Assembly (NCBI GenBank): GCA_001870995.2
Contig: MLAV02000008.1
Coordinates: 228,301 to 292,300, forward strand
Direction of reading: 5' to 3'
Origin: Chitinophaga sp. CB10
GTDB lineage: Bacteria > Bacteroidota > Bacteroidia > Chitinophagales > Chitinophagaceae
Length of the DNA stretch: 64,000 bases
Positions 1 through 8,823 of the stretch are shown piece after piece (the first letter of the stretch is position 1; every line of letters begins with the position of its first letter). The position numbers and the translations under genes are program-made. The notes beneath the pieces were generated by a model. That model did not search any database. It was given only the letters and a program-made list of their open reading frames with translations, and had not been told where the DNA came from.

Positions 1-852
1 GATAAGTTTAACACCCTGCAGATGGGGCTGGTGGCCAGCGAGCGGGTATTTAAGATACTGGACAACCAGGATTATATCCCTGACAGGGGTCAGGCGCTCG
101 GTAAGGATATGAAGGGGGCGATCAGCTTTGATCATGTTTCCTTTGCGTATGTGGAAGACCGTTATGTGTTGAAGGATATCACTTTTGAGGCGAAGCCGGG
201 GGATACGGTGGCTATTGTGGGGCATACCGGCTCCGGTAAGACCACGATTATCAGCATCCTTAACCGGTTGTATGAGGTGCAGAAGGGCAGTATTAAGATT
301 GACGGGGTTGACCTGGCGGATTATTCCCTGCCGGCGTTGAGAAGCCGGATAGGGGTGGTGCTGCAGGACGTATTCCTGTTCTCAGGGTCTATTTACGACA
401 ATATTACGTTGCATAATCCTTCGATCAGCCGGGAGGAAGTGATTTCCGCGGCCAAATTGATTGGTATTCATGACTTTATCATGCAGTTGCCGGGCGGGTA
501 TGATTACCAGGTGATGGAGCGGGGCAGTACTTTATCGTTGGGGCAGCGGCAGCTGATTTCATTTGTGCGGGCGTTGCTGTACAACCCGGCTATTTTGGTG
601 CTGGACGAGGCTACATCTTCTGTGGATACTGAGTCTGAATTACTTATACAGCATGCGATTGACAAGCTGATAGCGGACCGGACTGCTATTATCATTGCGC
701 ACCGCCTGTCGACTATCAGCAAGGCGGATAAGATTATAGTGCTGGATAAGGGTGAGATTAAGGAGATGGGCAGTCATGAGGAGTTATTGAGGCAGGAGGG
801 TTTTTATTACAAGCTGCATAGCATGCAGTTTAATGCTTCTGCGGCGGGTTGA
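1..852 (+). CDS. ABC exporter, permease/ATPase fusion, C-terminal part only
   Basis: The reading frame is open from base 1, so the gene starts before the window; what remains is the last linker of the membrane domain and the whole nucleotide-binding domain. Visible motifs are Walker A (GHTGSGKTT, about base 220), a Q-loop (VVLQDVFLF), the signature LSLGQRQ, Walker B (LVLDEATS) with D-loop SSVD, and the switch histidine in IAHRLST. The family exports lipids, drugs or peptides across the inner membrane; the ERGSTLSLGQRQ form is common in subunits of heterodimeric exporters, so a partner may lie upstream. Substrate cannot be told. The 266-nt gap and own -7 element before atpB make this a separate unit. 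Confidence 0.9.
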   Translation, partial: DKFNTLQMGLVASERVFKILDNQDYIPDRGQALGKDMKGAISFDHVSFAYVEDRYVLKDITFEAKPGDTVAIVGHTGSGKTTIISILNRLYEVQKGSIKIDGVDLADYSLPALRSRIGVVLQDVFLFSGSIYDNITLHNPSISREEVISAAKLIGIHDFIMQLPGGYDYQVMERGSTLSLGQRQLISFVRALLYNPAILVLDEATSSVDTESELLIQHAIDKLIADRTAIIIAHRLSTISKADKIIVLDKGEIKEMGSHEELLRQEGFYYKLHSMQFNASAAG

Positions 853-1118
853 TGAACGGAAGCGCACCGGGGCGCCGCCGGTGAAATTTCAAGCGTTCCA
901 TCGGTTCAGCAACCATTTGATATATAAAGAAATTTTAAATATAAATTTGACACTATTCATTCCCTAAAAATCAGGGAAATTTGGGCGAAAAAAATCCCGC
1001 TTGATCAAGTTATAACCCGGTGATTTTCAACAACCTTATATAATACCTTCCTTTTTTTTCATCATCGCTGAATTTTTGAGATAAAAGTATTTATCTTTGC
1101 GCAAAATTTCAGAAAGCG
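853..1118. other. Noncoding region upstream of the ATP synthase operon
   Basis: AT-rich stretch with no gene. It contains a CGGTGAAAT motif at 879-887 and, at about 960-1000, a roughly 40-nt segment that resembles a segment upstream of the TonB receptor gene at 5809-5849 (about three quarters of aligned columns identical by hand). The only promoter-like signal for atpB is TATCTTTG near its end. Confidence 0.5.
1092..1099 (+). promoter_or_regulatory. -7 promoter element of the atp operon
   Basis: TATCTTTG matches the Bacteroidota -7 consensus TAnnTTTG and lies 20 nt before the GTG start of atpB. A TTG -33 element at the usual 18-19 nt spacing is not present. Confidence 0.5.
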
Positions 1119-2291
1119 GTGATTTCATTCAGTCGGTTCAAACATAGTATGGTAGCACTTGTGATGGCTTTGGGCCTTCACGGTTTTAGTAATTCCTCTT
1201 TTGCAGCTGTAAACAATGAAGGCGGCCATGGCACTGAGCAGCACGAAGCTGGCGCCAGCGAAGCCAAAAAGCCTTTTGATGCGAAGGAGGTGATCCTGGG
1301 TCACGTTAAGGATGCCCACGATTGGCATATTATGGATATCAATGAGCATACTCCTGTAACTATTCCGTTACCTGTGATCATTTACAATCCTACCCGCGGT
1401 ACCTCTACCTTTATGTCTTCTGCTTTTGAGCACGGTCATAAATCCCACGATGGTTACAGGCTGGTTACCAAGCATTACCTGGAAGAGAAAGGCCTGGGTG
1501 AAAAATATGCCACCGGTACCATCATTGCGGTGGATGCGAATGACAATCCTACCGGCGAAAAAATCTACGATTTCTCTATTACCAAGAATATCACTTCCAT
1601 GCTCATTTCAGCGATCCTGCTGGTTTGGATGATGCTGAGCGTGGCCAAGGCTTACAAAACCCGCGGCAGCAAGAAAGCGCCTAAAGGGTTCCAGGGCCTG
1701 ATTGAGCCGGTGATCATTTTCATGAGAGATGAGGTGGTAAAACCGAATATTCCTGGTAAAGCGGCGGAAAAATACACGCCATTTATCCTGACTGTATTCT
1801 TTTTTATATTGATTAACAACCTGTTGGGTCTGTTGCCTGGTTCTGCCAACGTAACCGGTAACATTGCAGTAACTGCGGCGCTGGCGATCATTGCTTTCAT
1901 CGCTATCCTGTTTGCTTCCAACAAGCACTATTGGGGTCACATCCTGAACCCTCCGGTACCGGGTGGCGTAAAAATCATCCTGGCGCCGGTGGAGCTGATC
2001 GGTGTGTTTACCAAGCCTGTATCCCTGGCTATCCGACTTTTTGCCAACATCCTGGCGGGTCACATTATCATTCTGAGCATTATCTCCCTGGTATTTATAT
2101 TCGGAGGCATCAGCGCTGTTGCTGGTTATGGCTTCCTGCCTATCACTATCCTGTTCAACATCGTAATGATGATGCTGGAATTGCTGGTAGCGTTTATCCA
2201 GGCGTTCATCTTCGCTACGCTGACTTCTGTATTTATCGGTCAGGCGATGGAAGGCGCGCATGATGATGCACATGGCGCGGCGCATCACTAA
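1119..2291 (+). CDS. atpB: F-type ATP synthase subunit a (F0)
   Basis: Membrane subunit that forms the proton half-channels beside the c-ring. The segment SLAIRLFANILAGH carries the essential arginine of the fourth conserved helix; several hydrophobic helices fill residues 150-370. The start is GTG: it adds a basic stretch (SRFKH) before the hydrophobic VALVMALGL and an SFA cleavage-like site, giving a complete signal peptide; ATG at 1149 would cut the basic part. A His-rich segment follows the signal and the C-terminus ends in AAHH. At 390 residues it is longer than the E. coli protein because of the N-terminal periplasmic extension usual in Bacteroidota. First gene of atpB-E-F-H-A. Confidence 0.97.
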   Translation: MISFSRFKHSMVALVMALGLHGFSNSSFAAVNNEGGHGTEQHEAGASEAKKPFDAKEVILGHVKDAHDWHIMDINEHTPVTIPLPVIIYNPTRGTSTFMSSAFEHGHKSHDGYRLVTKHYLEEKGLGEKYATGTIIAVDANDNPTGEKIYDFSITKNITSMLISAILLVWMMLSVAKAYKTRGSKKAPKGFQGLIEPVIIFMRDEVVKPNIPGKAAEKYTPFILTVFFFILINNLLGLLPGSANVTGNIAVTAALAIIAFIAILFASNKHYWGHILNPPVPGGVKIILAPVELIGVFTKPVSLAIRLFANILAGHIIILSIISLVFIFGGISAVAGYGFLPITILFNIVMMMLELLVAFIQAFIFATLTSVFIGQAMEGAHDDAHGAAHH

Positions 2292-2349
2292 GCGGTGTGG
2301 TATCAGCCAACGTTAATTAGTTAATTTTTAATTCAAATACATATTCATT

Positions 2350-2622
2350 ATGGCACTTTTGACTGTTTTATTGCAGGCTGCTAACGAAGCTGCTGCGTCT
2401 GCTTCAGGTTTAGCTAAAGCTGGTGGTGCAATCGGCGCCGGTATCGCTGCTATCGCGGCTGGTATGGGTGTTGGTAACATCGGTAAGAGCGCTCTGGAAT
2501 CTATCGCTCGTCAACCAGAAGCTGCAAACGACATCCGTGCAAACATGATCCTGGCTGCTGCGCTGGTTGAGGGTGTTGCTCTCTTCGGTGTAATCGCTGG
2601 TCTGTTGGCGGTAGTTATGTAA
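2350..2622 (+). CDS. atpE: F-type ATP synthase subunit c
   Basis: Two-helix hairpin that oligomerises into the rotating c-ring. Helix 1 is Gly/Ala-rich (GAGIAAIAAGMGVG), the polar loop is ARQPE, and helix 2 has the ion-carrying glutamate in AALVEGVALFG. The residue after this Glu is Gly and helix 1 has no Gln, so the sodium-binding signature is missing and proton coupling is inferred. 90 residues; a short N-terminal extension precedes helix 1. Codon use is strongly biased, as expected for a highly expressed gene. It lies 58 nt after atpB. Confidence 0.98.
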   Translation: MALLTVLLQAANEAAASASGLAKAGGAIGAGIAAIAAGMGVGNIGKSALESIARQPEAANDIRANMILAAALVEGVALFGVIAGLLAVVM

Positions 2623-2705
2623 GCCAAACTTTTTACTGCATCCGGCGCACAGGGCAATGGATGCAGTAATCTTTACAAACACACAAAAAATTAAATCCTC
2701 GTAAT

Positions 2706-3200
2706 ATGGATCTGTTGATACCAGCGGTCGGCTTATTTATCATCTCCTTTGTAATCTTCGTTATTGTATTCCTCATCCTGAAGAAATTTGCCTGGACTCC
2801 TATCCTGGCAGTGTTGAAAGAAAGGGAAGGATCTATTGCTGATTCTATCGCTTCTGCGGAAAGAGTGAAAGAAGAAATGGCGCAGATGAAGGCTGAGCAT
2901 GAACATGTATTGGCTGAAGCTAAAGCAGAAAGAAGCAAAATCCTGAAAGAAGCTAAAGACGCTAAAGATCAGATCATCGGCGAAGCTAAAGCACAGGCGC
3001 AGGCGGAAGCCAAAAAGATCATCTCTGAAGCGTATGCCGCTATCGAAAGTCAGAAAATGGCTGCGTTAACGGAGGTGAAAAACCAGGTGGGTAACCTCGC
3101 TATCGAAGTAGCGGAAAAGATCCTGAGAAAAGAGCTGGCAGACAAATCTGCTCAGGAAGGTTACGTAAAACAACTGGCACAGGAAATCAAATTGAATTAA
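2706..3200 (+). CDS. atpF: F-type ATP synthase subunit b
   Basis: Peripheral stalk subunit: one N-terminal membrane helix (about residues 4-27, LIPAVGLFIISFVIFVIVF) then a long charged amphipathic helix rich in Ala, Glu and Lys (residues 35-160) that dimerises and holds F1 still against the rotor. 164 residues, the normal length. It precedes atpH, its binding partner on F1. Confidence 0.97.
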   Translation: MDLLIPAVGLFIISFVIFVIVFLILKKFAWTPILAVLKEREGSIADSIASAERVKEEMAQMKAEHEHVLAEAKAERSKILKEAKDAKDQIIGEAKAQAQAEAKKIISEAYAAIESQKMAALTEVKNQVGNLAIEVAEKILRKELADKSAQEGYVKQLAQEIKLN

Positions 3201-3257
3201 GAATAGGCTGACCACCGGCTGCAAACAGCTGGCGTAAGGCTAAAAGCTATAAGCGAT

Positions 3258-3815
3258 ATGCAGAATCCCCGTTTAGCATCCCGATATGCAAAATCATTGA
3301 TTGACCTGGTCCTGGAAAAGAACCAGCTCGAAGAAGTGCATAACGATATGCTGTTTTTTCAACAGGTGATGAAAACAAACCGCGACCTGGTACTGTTACT
3401 CAGAAGCCCGATCATCAAGGCGGATGCGAAACTGAAAATCCTGGACGCAGTACTGAATGGCCGTGTATCCCAAACTACGCAGCTGTTCATCAAATTGCTG
3501 GTAAATAAAGGCCGCGAAAGCAACCTGCCTGAAATTGCCACGGAATTTGGCACACAGTACAATGTGATCAAAAACATCGCTACTGTAAAAATCACTACCG
3601 CTGTTCCGATGGAACAGGCTACGCTGGACCTGATCAAACAGCGTGTGGCTGACGGTACCCAGCAGGTACAGCTGGAAGCGAAGGTAAACCCTGCGCTTAT
3701 CGGCGGGTTTGTACTCGAAGCTGGAGATCAGCTGTATGACGCCTCTATTCAGCACGAATTGAATGGCCTCAGACAGCAATTCACCAAGAATGTTTACGTA
3801 TCCGAAATACGTTAA
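3258..3815 (+). CDS. atpH: F-type ATP synthase subunit delta
   Basis: Joins the b stalk to the top of the alpha/beta hexamer (OSCP/delta family). The helical N-terminal domain begins NPRLASRYAKSLIDL; the C-terminal part has the family pattern VNPALIGGFVLEAGDQLYDAS. 185 residues, normal length, between atpF and atpA as in most operons. Confidence 0.95.
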   Translation: MQNPRLASRYAKSLIDLVLEKNQLEEVHNDMLFFQQVMKTNRDLVLLLRSPIIKADAKLKILDAVLNGRVSQTTQLFIKLLVNKGRESNLPEIATEFGTQYNVIKNIATVKITTAVPMEQATLDLIKQRVADGTQQVQLEAKVNPALIGGFVLEAGDQLYDASIQHELNGLRQQFTKNVYVSEIR

Positions 3816-3897
3816 TAATACAGCAGCCGCTGCGTACACGCAAAGCTGTTGTCGTTACAATAATATACTCTAACGACTCTTTTTAAAAAGCATAATT

Positions 3898-5475
3898 ATG
3901 GTTGATATTAAACCTGATGAAATTTCGGCGATATTACGCCAGCAGTTAAGCAACTTCAATGCTGATGCTAACCTGGAAGAGGTAGGTACAGTATTGCAGG
4001 TGGGTGATGGTATTGCCCGCATTTACGGTTTGGGTAACGTAAGTTACGGTGAACTGGTTGAGTTCGGCAACGGCGTTAAAGCTATTGCACTGAACCTGGA
4101 AGAAGACAACGTAGGTGTGGTATTGATGGGTGAATCAACAGGCATTAAAGAAGGTGATAAAGTACGTCGTACCAAAAAGATCGCATCTATCAACGTAGGT
4201 GAAGGTATGGTTGGCCGCGTAGTAAATACACTGGGTGAACCTATCGATGGTAAAGGCCCAATCACCGGCGAACTGTATGAAATGCCGCTGGAGCGTAAAG
4301 CACCGGGCGTTCTGTTCCGTGAGCCGGTAAAAGAACCACTGCAGACAGGCGTTAAAGCGATCGACGCGATGATTCCTATCGGCCGTGGTCAGCGTGAGTT
4401 GGTAATCGGTGACCGTCAGACTGGTAAAACTGCCATCTGCATCGATACCATCATCAATCAGAAAGAATTCTATGACGCTGGTAAACCAGTGTACTGTATC
4501 TACGTTGCCGTAGGTCAGAAAGCATCTACCGTTGCCGGTGTGATGAAAACATTACAGGAAGCAGGCGCCATGGCTTACACCATCATCGTAGCCGCTAACG
4601 CTGCTGATCCTGCTCCGCTGCAGTTCTACGCTCCTTTTGCTGGTGCTGCCATCGGTGAATTCTTCCGCGATAGCGGTCGCCCTGCACTGATCGTGTACGA
4701 TGACCTGTCCAAACAGGCCGTTGCTTACCGTGAGGTGTCCCTGCTGCTGAAACGCCCTCCTGGCCGTGAAGCTTACCCTGGCGACGTATTCTACCTGCAT
4801 AGCCGCCTGCTCGAGCGCGCTGCGAAAATCATCAACAAAGATGAAATCGCCCGCCAGATGAACGACCTGCCGGAATCCATCAAACACCTGGTAAAAGGTG
4901 GCGGTTCCCTGACAGCGTTGCCTATCATCGAAACACAGGCTTCCGACGTATCCGCGTACATCCCTACCAACGTAATCTCCATCACCGATGGTCAGATCTT
5001 CCTGGAAGGTAACCTGTTCAACGCCGGTATCCGTCCTGCTATCAACGTAGGTATCTCCGTATCCCGCGTAGGTGGTAACGCCCAGATCAAATCCATGAAG
5101 AAAGTATCCGGTACCCTGAAACTGGACCAGGCGCAATATCGTGAGATGGAAGCCTTCTCCAAATTCGGCGGCGACCTGGACGCTGCTACCAAAGCCGTTA
5201 TCGACAAAGGTCAGCGTAACGTGGAAATCCTGAAACAAGCCCAGTTCGCTCCATACCCTGTAGAAAAGCAAATCGCTATGATCTACCTGGGTACCAACGG
5301 TCTGCTCCGCGAAGTGCCTGTTAAACAGGTAAAAGCTTTCGAAGAAGCATTCCTGAACGAAATGGACGTGCGCCTGCCGGACGTACTGGCCGAGTTCAAA
5401 AAAGGTAACCTGCCTGAAGATGGCATCAAGAAAATGGTTACACTCGCCAATGAACTGAAACCAAGATTCGCATAA
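3898..5475 (+). CDS. atpA: F-type ATP synthase subunit alpha
   Basis: Non-catalytic nucleotide-binding subunit of F1. Seen: beta-barrel N-domain, Walker A GDRQTGKTA at about residue 175, the ALIVYDDLSKQA Walker B region, and the RPPGREAYPGD and SRVGGNAQ signatures. 525 residues, full length. Highly biased codons. It is the last gene of the operon here: a strong hairpin with a T-tract follows 22 nt later, and the gamma gene that often comes next is absent. Confidence 0.98.
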   Translation: MVDIKPDEISAILRQQLSNFNADANLEEVGTVLQVGDGIARIYGLGNVSYGELVEFGNGVKAIALNLEEDNVGVVLMGESTGIKEGDKVRRTKKIASINVGEGMVGRVVNTLGEPIDGKGPITGELYEMPLERKAPGVLFREPVKEPLQTGVKAIDAMIPIGRGQRELVIGDRQTGKTAICIDTIINQKEFYDAGKPVYCIYVAVGQKASTVAGVMKTLQEAGAMAYTIIVAANAADPAPLQFYAPFAGAAIGEFFRDSGRPALIVYDDLSKQAVAYREVSLLLKRPPGREAYPGDVFYLHSRLLERAAKIINKDEIARQMNDLPESIKHLVKGGGSLTALPIIETQASDVSAYIPTNVISITDGQIFLEGNLFNAGIRPAINVGISVSRVGGNAQIKSMKKVSGTLKLDQAQYREMEAFSKFGGDLDAATKAVIDKGQRNVEILKQAQFAPYPVEKQIAMIYLGTNGLLREVPVKQVKAFEEAFLNEMDVRLPDVLAEFKKGNLPEDGIKKMVTLANELKPRFA

Positions 5476-5497
5476 GCGAATACAATGATATAGCGAA

Positions 5498-5532
5498 AGG
5501 CTCTCCGATAACCGGGGAGCCTTTTTCTTTTT
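5498..5532 (+). terminator. Intrinsic terminator after atpA
   Basis: Stem AGGCTCTCC / GGGGAGCCT (one G-T pair) with a 7-nt loop, then TTTTTCTTTTT. Ends the atp operon. Confidence 0.9.
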
Positions 5533-5854
5533 ACCCGCCCCCCATAACCCGTTCATGTGACCCCTTGACCCGGTGGGAAAGCCCTAAGGGAAATATATCC
5601 GTCACTGTTACCAGGTTGCCGGCTGCTTTGGCGGCCCATATATACCGGACGGTCAGTGTATCAGCGCCAGTTAGGATTCTGCCCTCGTACGGTAGGAAAT
5701 CAAACCATTTTCACCGGTAATTTTCACCGGTGGAGATAGTTTGGAATACCGGGTTATCCCCGTTTTTAAACCGCTGAATCCTTTGCTGGTAAAGGGACAT
5801 CGGTGAAATCCCCTAAATATTCGGTGAAATTTGGCCGAATAATCCCGGCGTTTT
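5533..5854. other. Noncoding region with repeated CGGTGAAA motifs
   Basis: No gene. Holds two copies of TTTTCACCGG (5708-5717, 5721-5730) and two of CGGTGAAAT in the opposite sense (5801-5809, 5822-5830), plus at 5809-5849 the segment that resembles 960-1000. The copies end just before the TonB receptor promoter, which suggests an operator; this is inference. Confidence 0.4.
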
Positions 5855-5885
5855 TTTGCGCTGCTTTGTAGCCATTATACCTTTG
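5855..5885 (+). promoter_or_regulatory. Promoter of the TonB receptor operon
   Basis: TTTG (5855-5858), 19 nt, TACCTTTG (5878-5885): a full match to the Bacteroidota promoter. The ATG of the receptor is 26 nt downstream. Confidence 0.8.
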
Positions 5886-5911
5886 ATTCAACAAAATGAT
5901 CCCCTACGATT

Positions 5912-8068
5912 ATGTCACTGTTCAACCGACTTCTAATCATCGCTGTACTGTTGCCTGCATGGCTTTCTGCCCAGGTGAATATCTCCGGGAAGGTAACCGA
6001 TGGCAAAAAACGTCCTGTAGCCGGCGCTAACATCTCCATAAAAGATTCCTATGATGGCGCTGTCACTAAAGCGGATGGCTCCTTCAGCTTCCAGGTAACG
6101 CCTGCCGGCGAGCAAACCCTGATAGCCACCATGGCAGGTTACCAGCCCCTGGAAATGAAAATAAATACCGCCGAATCCCAACAGCTGGATATCGTACTTA
6201 AAAACGCAGCCCGCGAGCTGAAAGTGGTAACCATCGCCGCCGGCAGCTTTGAAGCCAGCGACGAAAAAAAGAATACCGTCCTGAAACCGCTGGACATCGT
6301 TACCACCGCCGGCGCCGGCGCCGATATCGTGAATGCTATTAAAACATTGCCGGGAACCCAGCAAACGAACGACCGTGAAGGACTCTTCGTACGTGGCGGT
6401 ACCGGCTACGAAACGCAAACCGTGATCGATGGTATGCTCGTCCGGAATCCCTTTTCCAGCGGCGTACCCGATATGCCGGGCAGAGGAAGGTTTTCCCCAT
6501 TCCTCTTCAAAGGAACTACGTTCAGCAGCGGCGGTTATTCCGCCCAATACGGTCAAGGCCTTTCATCCGCGTTAATCCTGGAATCCACTGACCTGCCTGC
6601 CCGGTCCTCCGCTTCCGCCGGCGTGTCTGTCATCGGCGTGAACGGCGGTGTGGAAACGCTTTCTAAGGACAAGCGGACCTCCTACGGCGTGGAAGCGGAT
6701 TATACCAACCTCGCGCCTTATTTTAACGTGGTGAAACCGAAGCAGGAAGTAAACCTCGGCCCTGAAATCATCGGTACCTCCGCCAATTTCAGGAGGAAGA
6801 CTTCTAAAACCGGTATGCTGAAATTCTATGGCTATGCCAACTGGAGCAATATGGGCTTCGATTACAAAAGCCTGGAATACCCGGGTAGTACGGAGTCCTA
6901 CCAGGTGCGCAACCATAATATTTATACCAACATGACCTACCGGGAAAACCTGGGCAGCGGCTGGAAACTCTATGCCGGCGCGTCTTTCAGTACCAATACG
7001 GACAAGATTAAAACGGACACCCTTCCTAAAAATCCTGCGGAAACCAATATCGGCGTACGTTCGGACCTTACGCAAACGAAGCTCATGCTCACAAAAGGCC
7101 TTGGCAACTTCTCCGCATTGCGGGTGGGAGCGGAGTACCAGTATGCCGTGGAACGCTCTGCCTTCAATCAGTACAACCTGAACTACGTGGATAACTACGC
7201 AGCAGGTTTTGCAGAAGCGGATGTTTATTTTACCCCTGCTTTCGCAGGGAGATTTGGCGGCCGCACCGAATACTCGTCCGTACTGGGTAAATTGAACTTT
7301 GCGCCACGTGCCTCATTGGCGTACAAGGTGGGTTATAACGGGCAGTTTACCCTCGCGTATGGCGACTACTATCAAAAGCCGGAACCCCAGTATATCCGCT
7401 TCGACCGCGGGCTGGATTACATGAAGGCTACGCATTACATTGCCAGCTATCAGCTGTTGAGTAACTTCTATACTTTCCGCACAGAGGTGTTTTACAAGCA
7501 ATATAAAAACCTTGTGAAAACGGTGCCGGACTATAACAACAACGGGGATGGCTTTGCGAAAGGTATTGAGGTGTTTTGGAGAGACAGAAAAACCGTGAAG
7601 AATATGGACTACTGGGTATCCTACTCCTACCTGGATACCAAGCGGGATTACCTCAATTATCCCTACAGGGTACAACCTGATTTTGCCGCCAATCATACCG
7701 CCAGCTTTGTGGCTAAGTACTTCGTGACGAAGATACAAACCAACTTCGGCCTGACGTACAGCTTCGCCAGCGGCCGCCCGTACTACAATCCGAACCAGCC
7801 GGTATCGAAATTTATGAGCGATAAAACGATCAATTACAACTCCGTAGGGGCCAGCGTAAGCTACCTGACCTCTATCCGCAAAGCCTTCACTATATTCGTG
7901 GTACAAGTATCCAATGTATTCAACCAGCAACAGGTTTTTGGCTACCGTTACAGCAGCGACGGGCTGCGCAGGAACGAGATCGTGCCGAATGTTCCGCGAT
8001 TTATCTTCGTCGGCATGTTCATGAACTTCGGTACTGACAGACGTCAGGACATTATTAACAACCTTTAA
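5912..8068 (+). CDS. TonB-dependent outer-membrane receptor
   Basis: Outer-membrane beta-barrel that takes up a ligand with energy from TonB. Order: signal peptide (residues 1-21, cleavage at SAQ), a carboxypeptidase-regulatory-like fold (about 22-105, ISGKVTDGKKRPVAGANI), plug domain (about 120-230, VRGGTGYETQTVIDGMLV), then barrel strands to the C-terminus, which ends NFGTDRRQDIINNL. 718 residues, shorter than SusC types (about 1000), and no SusD gene follows, so this is not a classical glycan-utilisation pair. The next gene (26 nt on) encodes a small exported helical protein and is probably co-transcribed. Ligand unknown. Confidence 0.93.
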   Translation: MSLFNRLLIIAVLLPAWLSAQVNISGKVTDGKKRPVAGANISIKDSYDGAVTKADGSFSFQVTPAGEQTLIATMAGYQPLEMKINTAESQQLDIVLKNAARELKVVTIAAGSFEASDEKKNTVLKPLDIVTTAGAGADIVNAIKTLPGTQQTNDREGLFVRGGTGYETQTVIDGMLVRNPFSSGVPDMPGRGRFSPFLFKGTTFSSGGYSAQYGQGLSSALILESTDLPARSSASAGVSVIGVNGGVETLSKDKRTSYGVEADYTNLAPYFNVVKPKQEVNLGPEIIGTSANFRRKTSKTGMLKFYGYANWSNMGFDYKSLEYPGSTESYQVRNHNIYTNMTYRENLGSGWKLYAGASFSTNTDKIKTDTLPKNPAETNIGVRSDLTQTKLMLTKGLGNFSALRVGAEYQYAVERSAFNQYNLNYVDNYAAGFAEADVYFTPAFAGRFGGRTEYSSVLGKLNFAPRASLAYKVGYNGQFTLAYGDYYQKPEPQYIRFDRGLDYMKATHYIASYQLLSNFYTFRTEVFYKQYKNLVKTVPDYNNNGDGFAKGIEVFWRDRKTVKNMDYWVSYSYLDTKRDYLNYPYRVQPDFAANHTASFVAKYFVTKIQTNFGLTYSFASGRPYYNPNQPVSKFMSDKTINYNSVGASVSYLTSIRKAFTIFVVQVSNVFNQQQVFGYRYSSDGLRRNEIVPNVPRFIFVGMFMNFGTDRRQDIINNL

Positions 8069-8094
8069 ATCTCTCCCTAAAAAAATCAAATATT

Positions 8095-8745
8095 ATGAAA
8101 CGTTTCCTTTTATCATTAGTAGTAATGGCCGGCATTTCTTCGGCTACCATGGCGCAAAGCGCACAGTATGAGCAAACGATGGCCAAGAACATCGGTGAGC
8201 TGGACAGCACCGCTACTTTCACCCCGGATGCCCTGCTGCAGAAAGCGGGATTGTTTGAACGTATCGGCGGCGCGGAAAAGAGCCAGTGGCAGCCTTATTA
8301 CTACGCTGCTTACTGCAATGTGATGAGTGCGTTGATGCAGAAAGATAAAAGTAAGGTAGACGGCCTGGCGGATCAGGCAGAAGCAGACCTGACCAAGGCG
8401 GAGCAGCTCAATGGCAACGCCTCTGAAATTGCCTGCATCAAATCCCTCATTGCTACGGCGCGCCTCACGGTAGACCCGATGAACCGCGGAGAGCAGTACG
8501 GAATGATTTCAGCCAAAGCGCTGGAAGAAGGCAAGCAGCTGAATGCAGAGAACCCGCGGGTGTACCTGTTGCAGGGCCAGGCGCTGTTATATACGCCGGA
8601 AGCCTTCGGGGGCAGCAAAACAGGCGGTAAAGCGTTGCTGGAGGTAGCGTTACAGAAATACGCCGCCTTCAAACCTGCCGGCAAACTGGACCCTAACTGG
8701 GGCGAAGGTTATGCCAAGCAGCTGCTGCAACAGGCCAGCAAATAA
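8095..8745 (+). CDS. Exported helical protein, partner of TonB receptor
   Basis: 216 residues with a clear signal peptide (MKRFLLSLVVMAGISSATMAQ). The mature part is predicted all-helical with TPR-like spacing (QPYYYAAYCNVMSAL, QAEADLTKAEQLNG, NPRVYLLQGQALLY). I do not recognise a named family. It is downstream of the receptor in the same operon, so a periplasmic or outer-membrane accessory role is plausible; calling it a SusD substitute would be speculation. No lipobox is seen. Confidence 0.75.
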   Translation: MKRFLLSLVVMAGISSATMAQSAQYEQTMAKNIGELDSTATFTPDALLQKAGLFERIGGAEKSQWQPYYYAAYCNVMSALMQKDKSKVDGLADQAEADLTKAEQLNGNASEIACIKSLIATARLTVDPMNRGEQYGMISAKALEEGKQLNAENPRVYLLQGQALLYTPEAFGGSKTGGKALLEVALQKYAAFKPAGKLDPNWGEGYAKQLLQQASK

Positions 8746-8770
8746 GCATTTCGGCACAGGATGAAATAAA

Positions 8771-8801
8771 GAGGGGACAGCGCTCATAGCGTTGTCCCCT
8801 C
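8771..8801. terminator. Hairpin between convergent genes
   Basis: Perfect 9-bp outer stem GAGGGGACA / TGTCCCCTC extended by inner GCG pairs. It lies between the exported helical protein gene and pdxA, which converge, so it may serve both strands. No long T-tract. Confidence 0.7.
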
Positions 8802-8823
8802 TGCTATTAACAGCAAAATGACG

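Noticed and set aside
4552..5556. Minus-strand ORF of 334 codons opposite atpA
   Set aside because: Shadow of the strongly codon-biased atpA; reads through the terminator.
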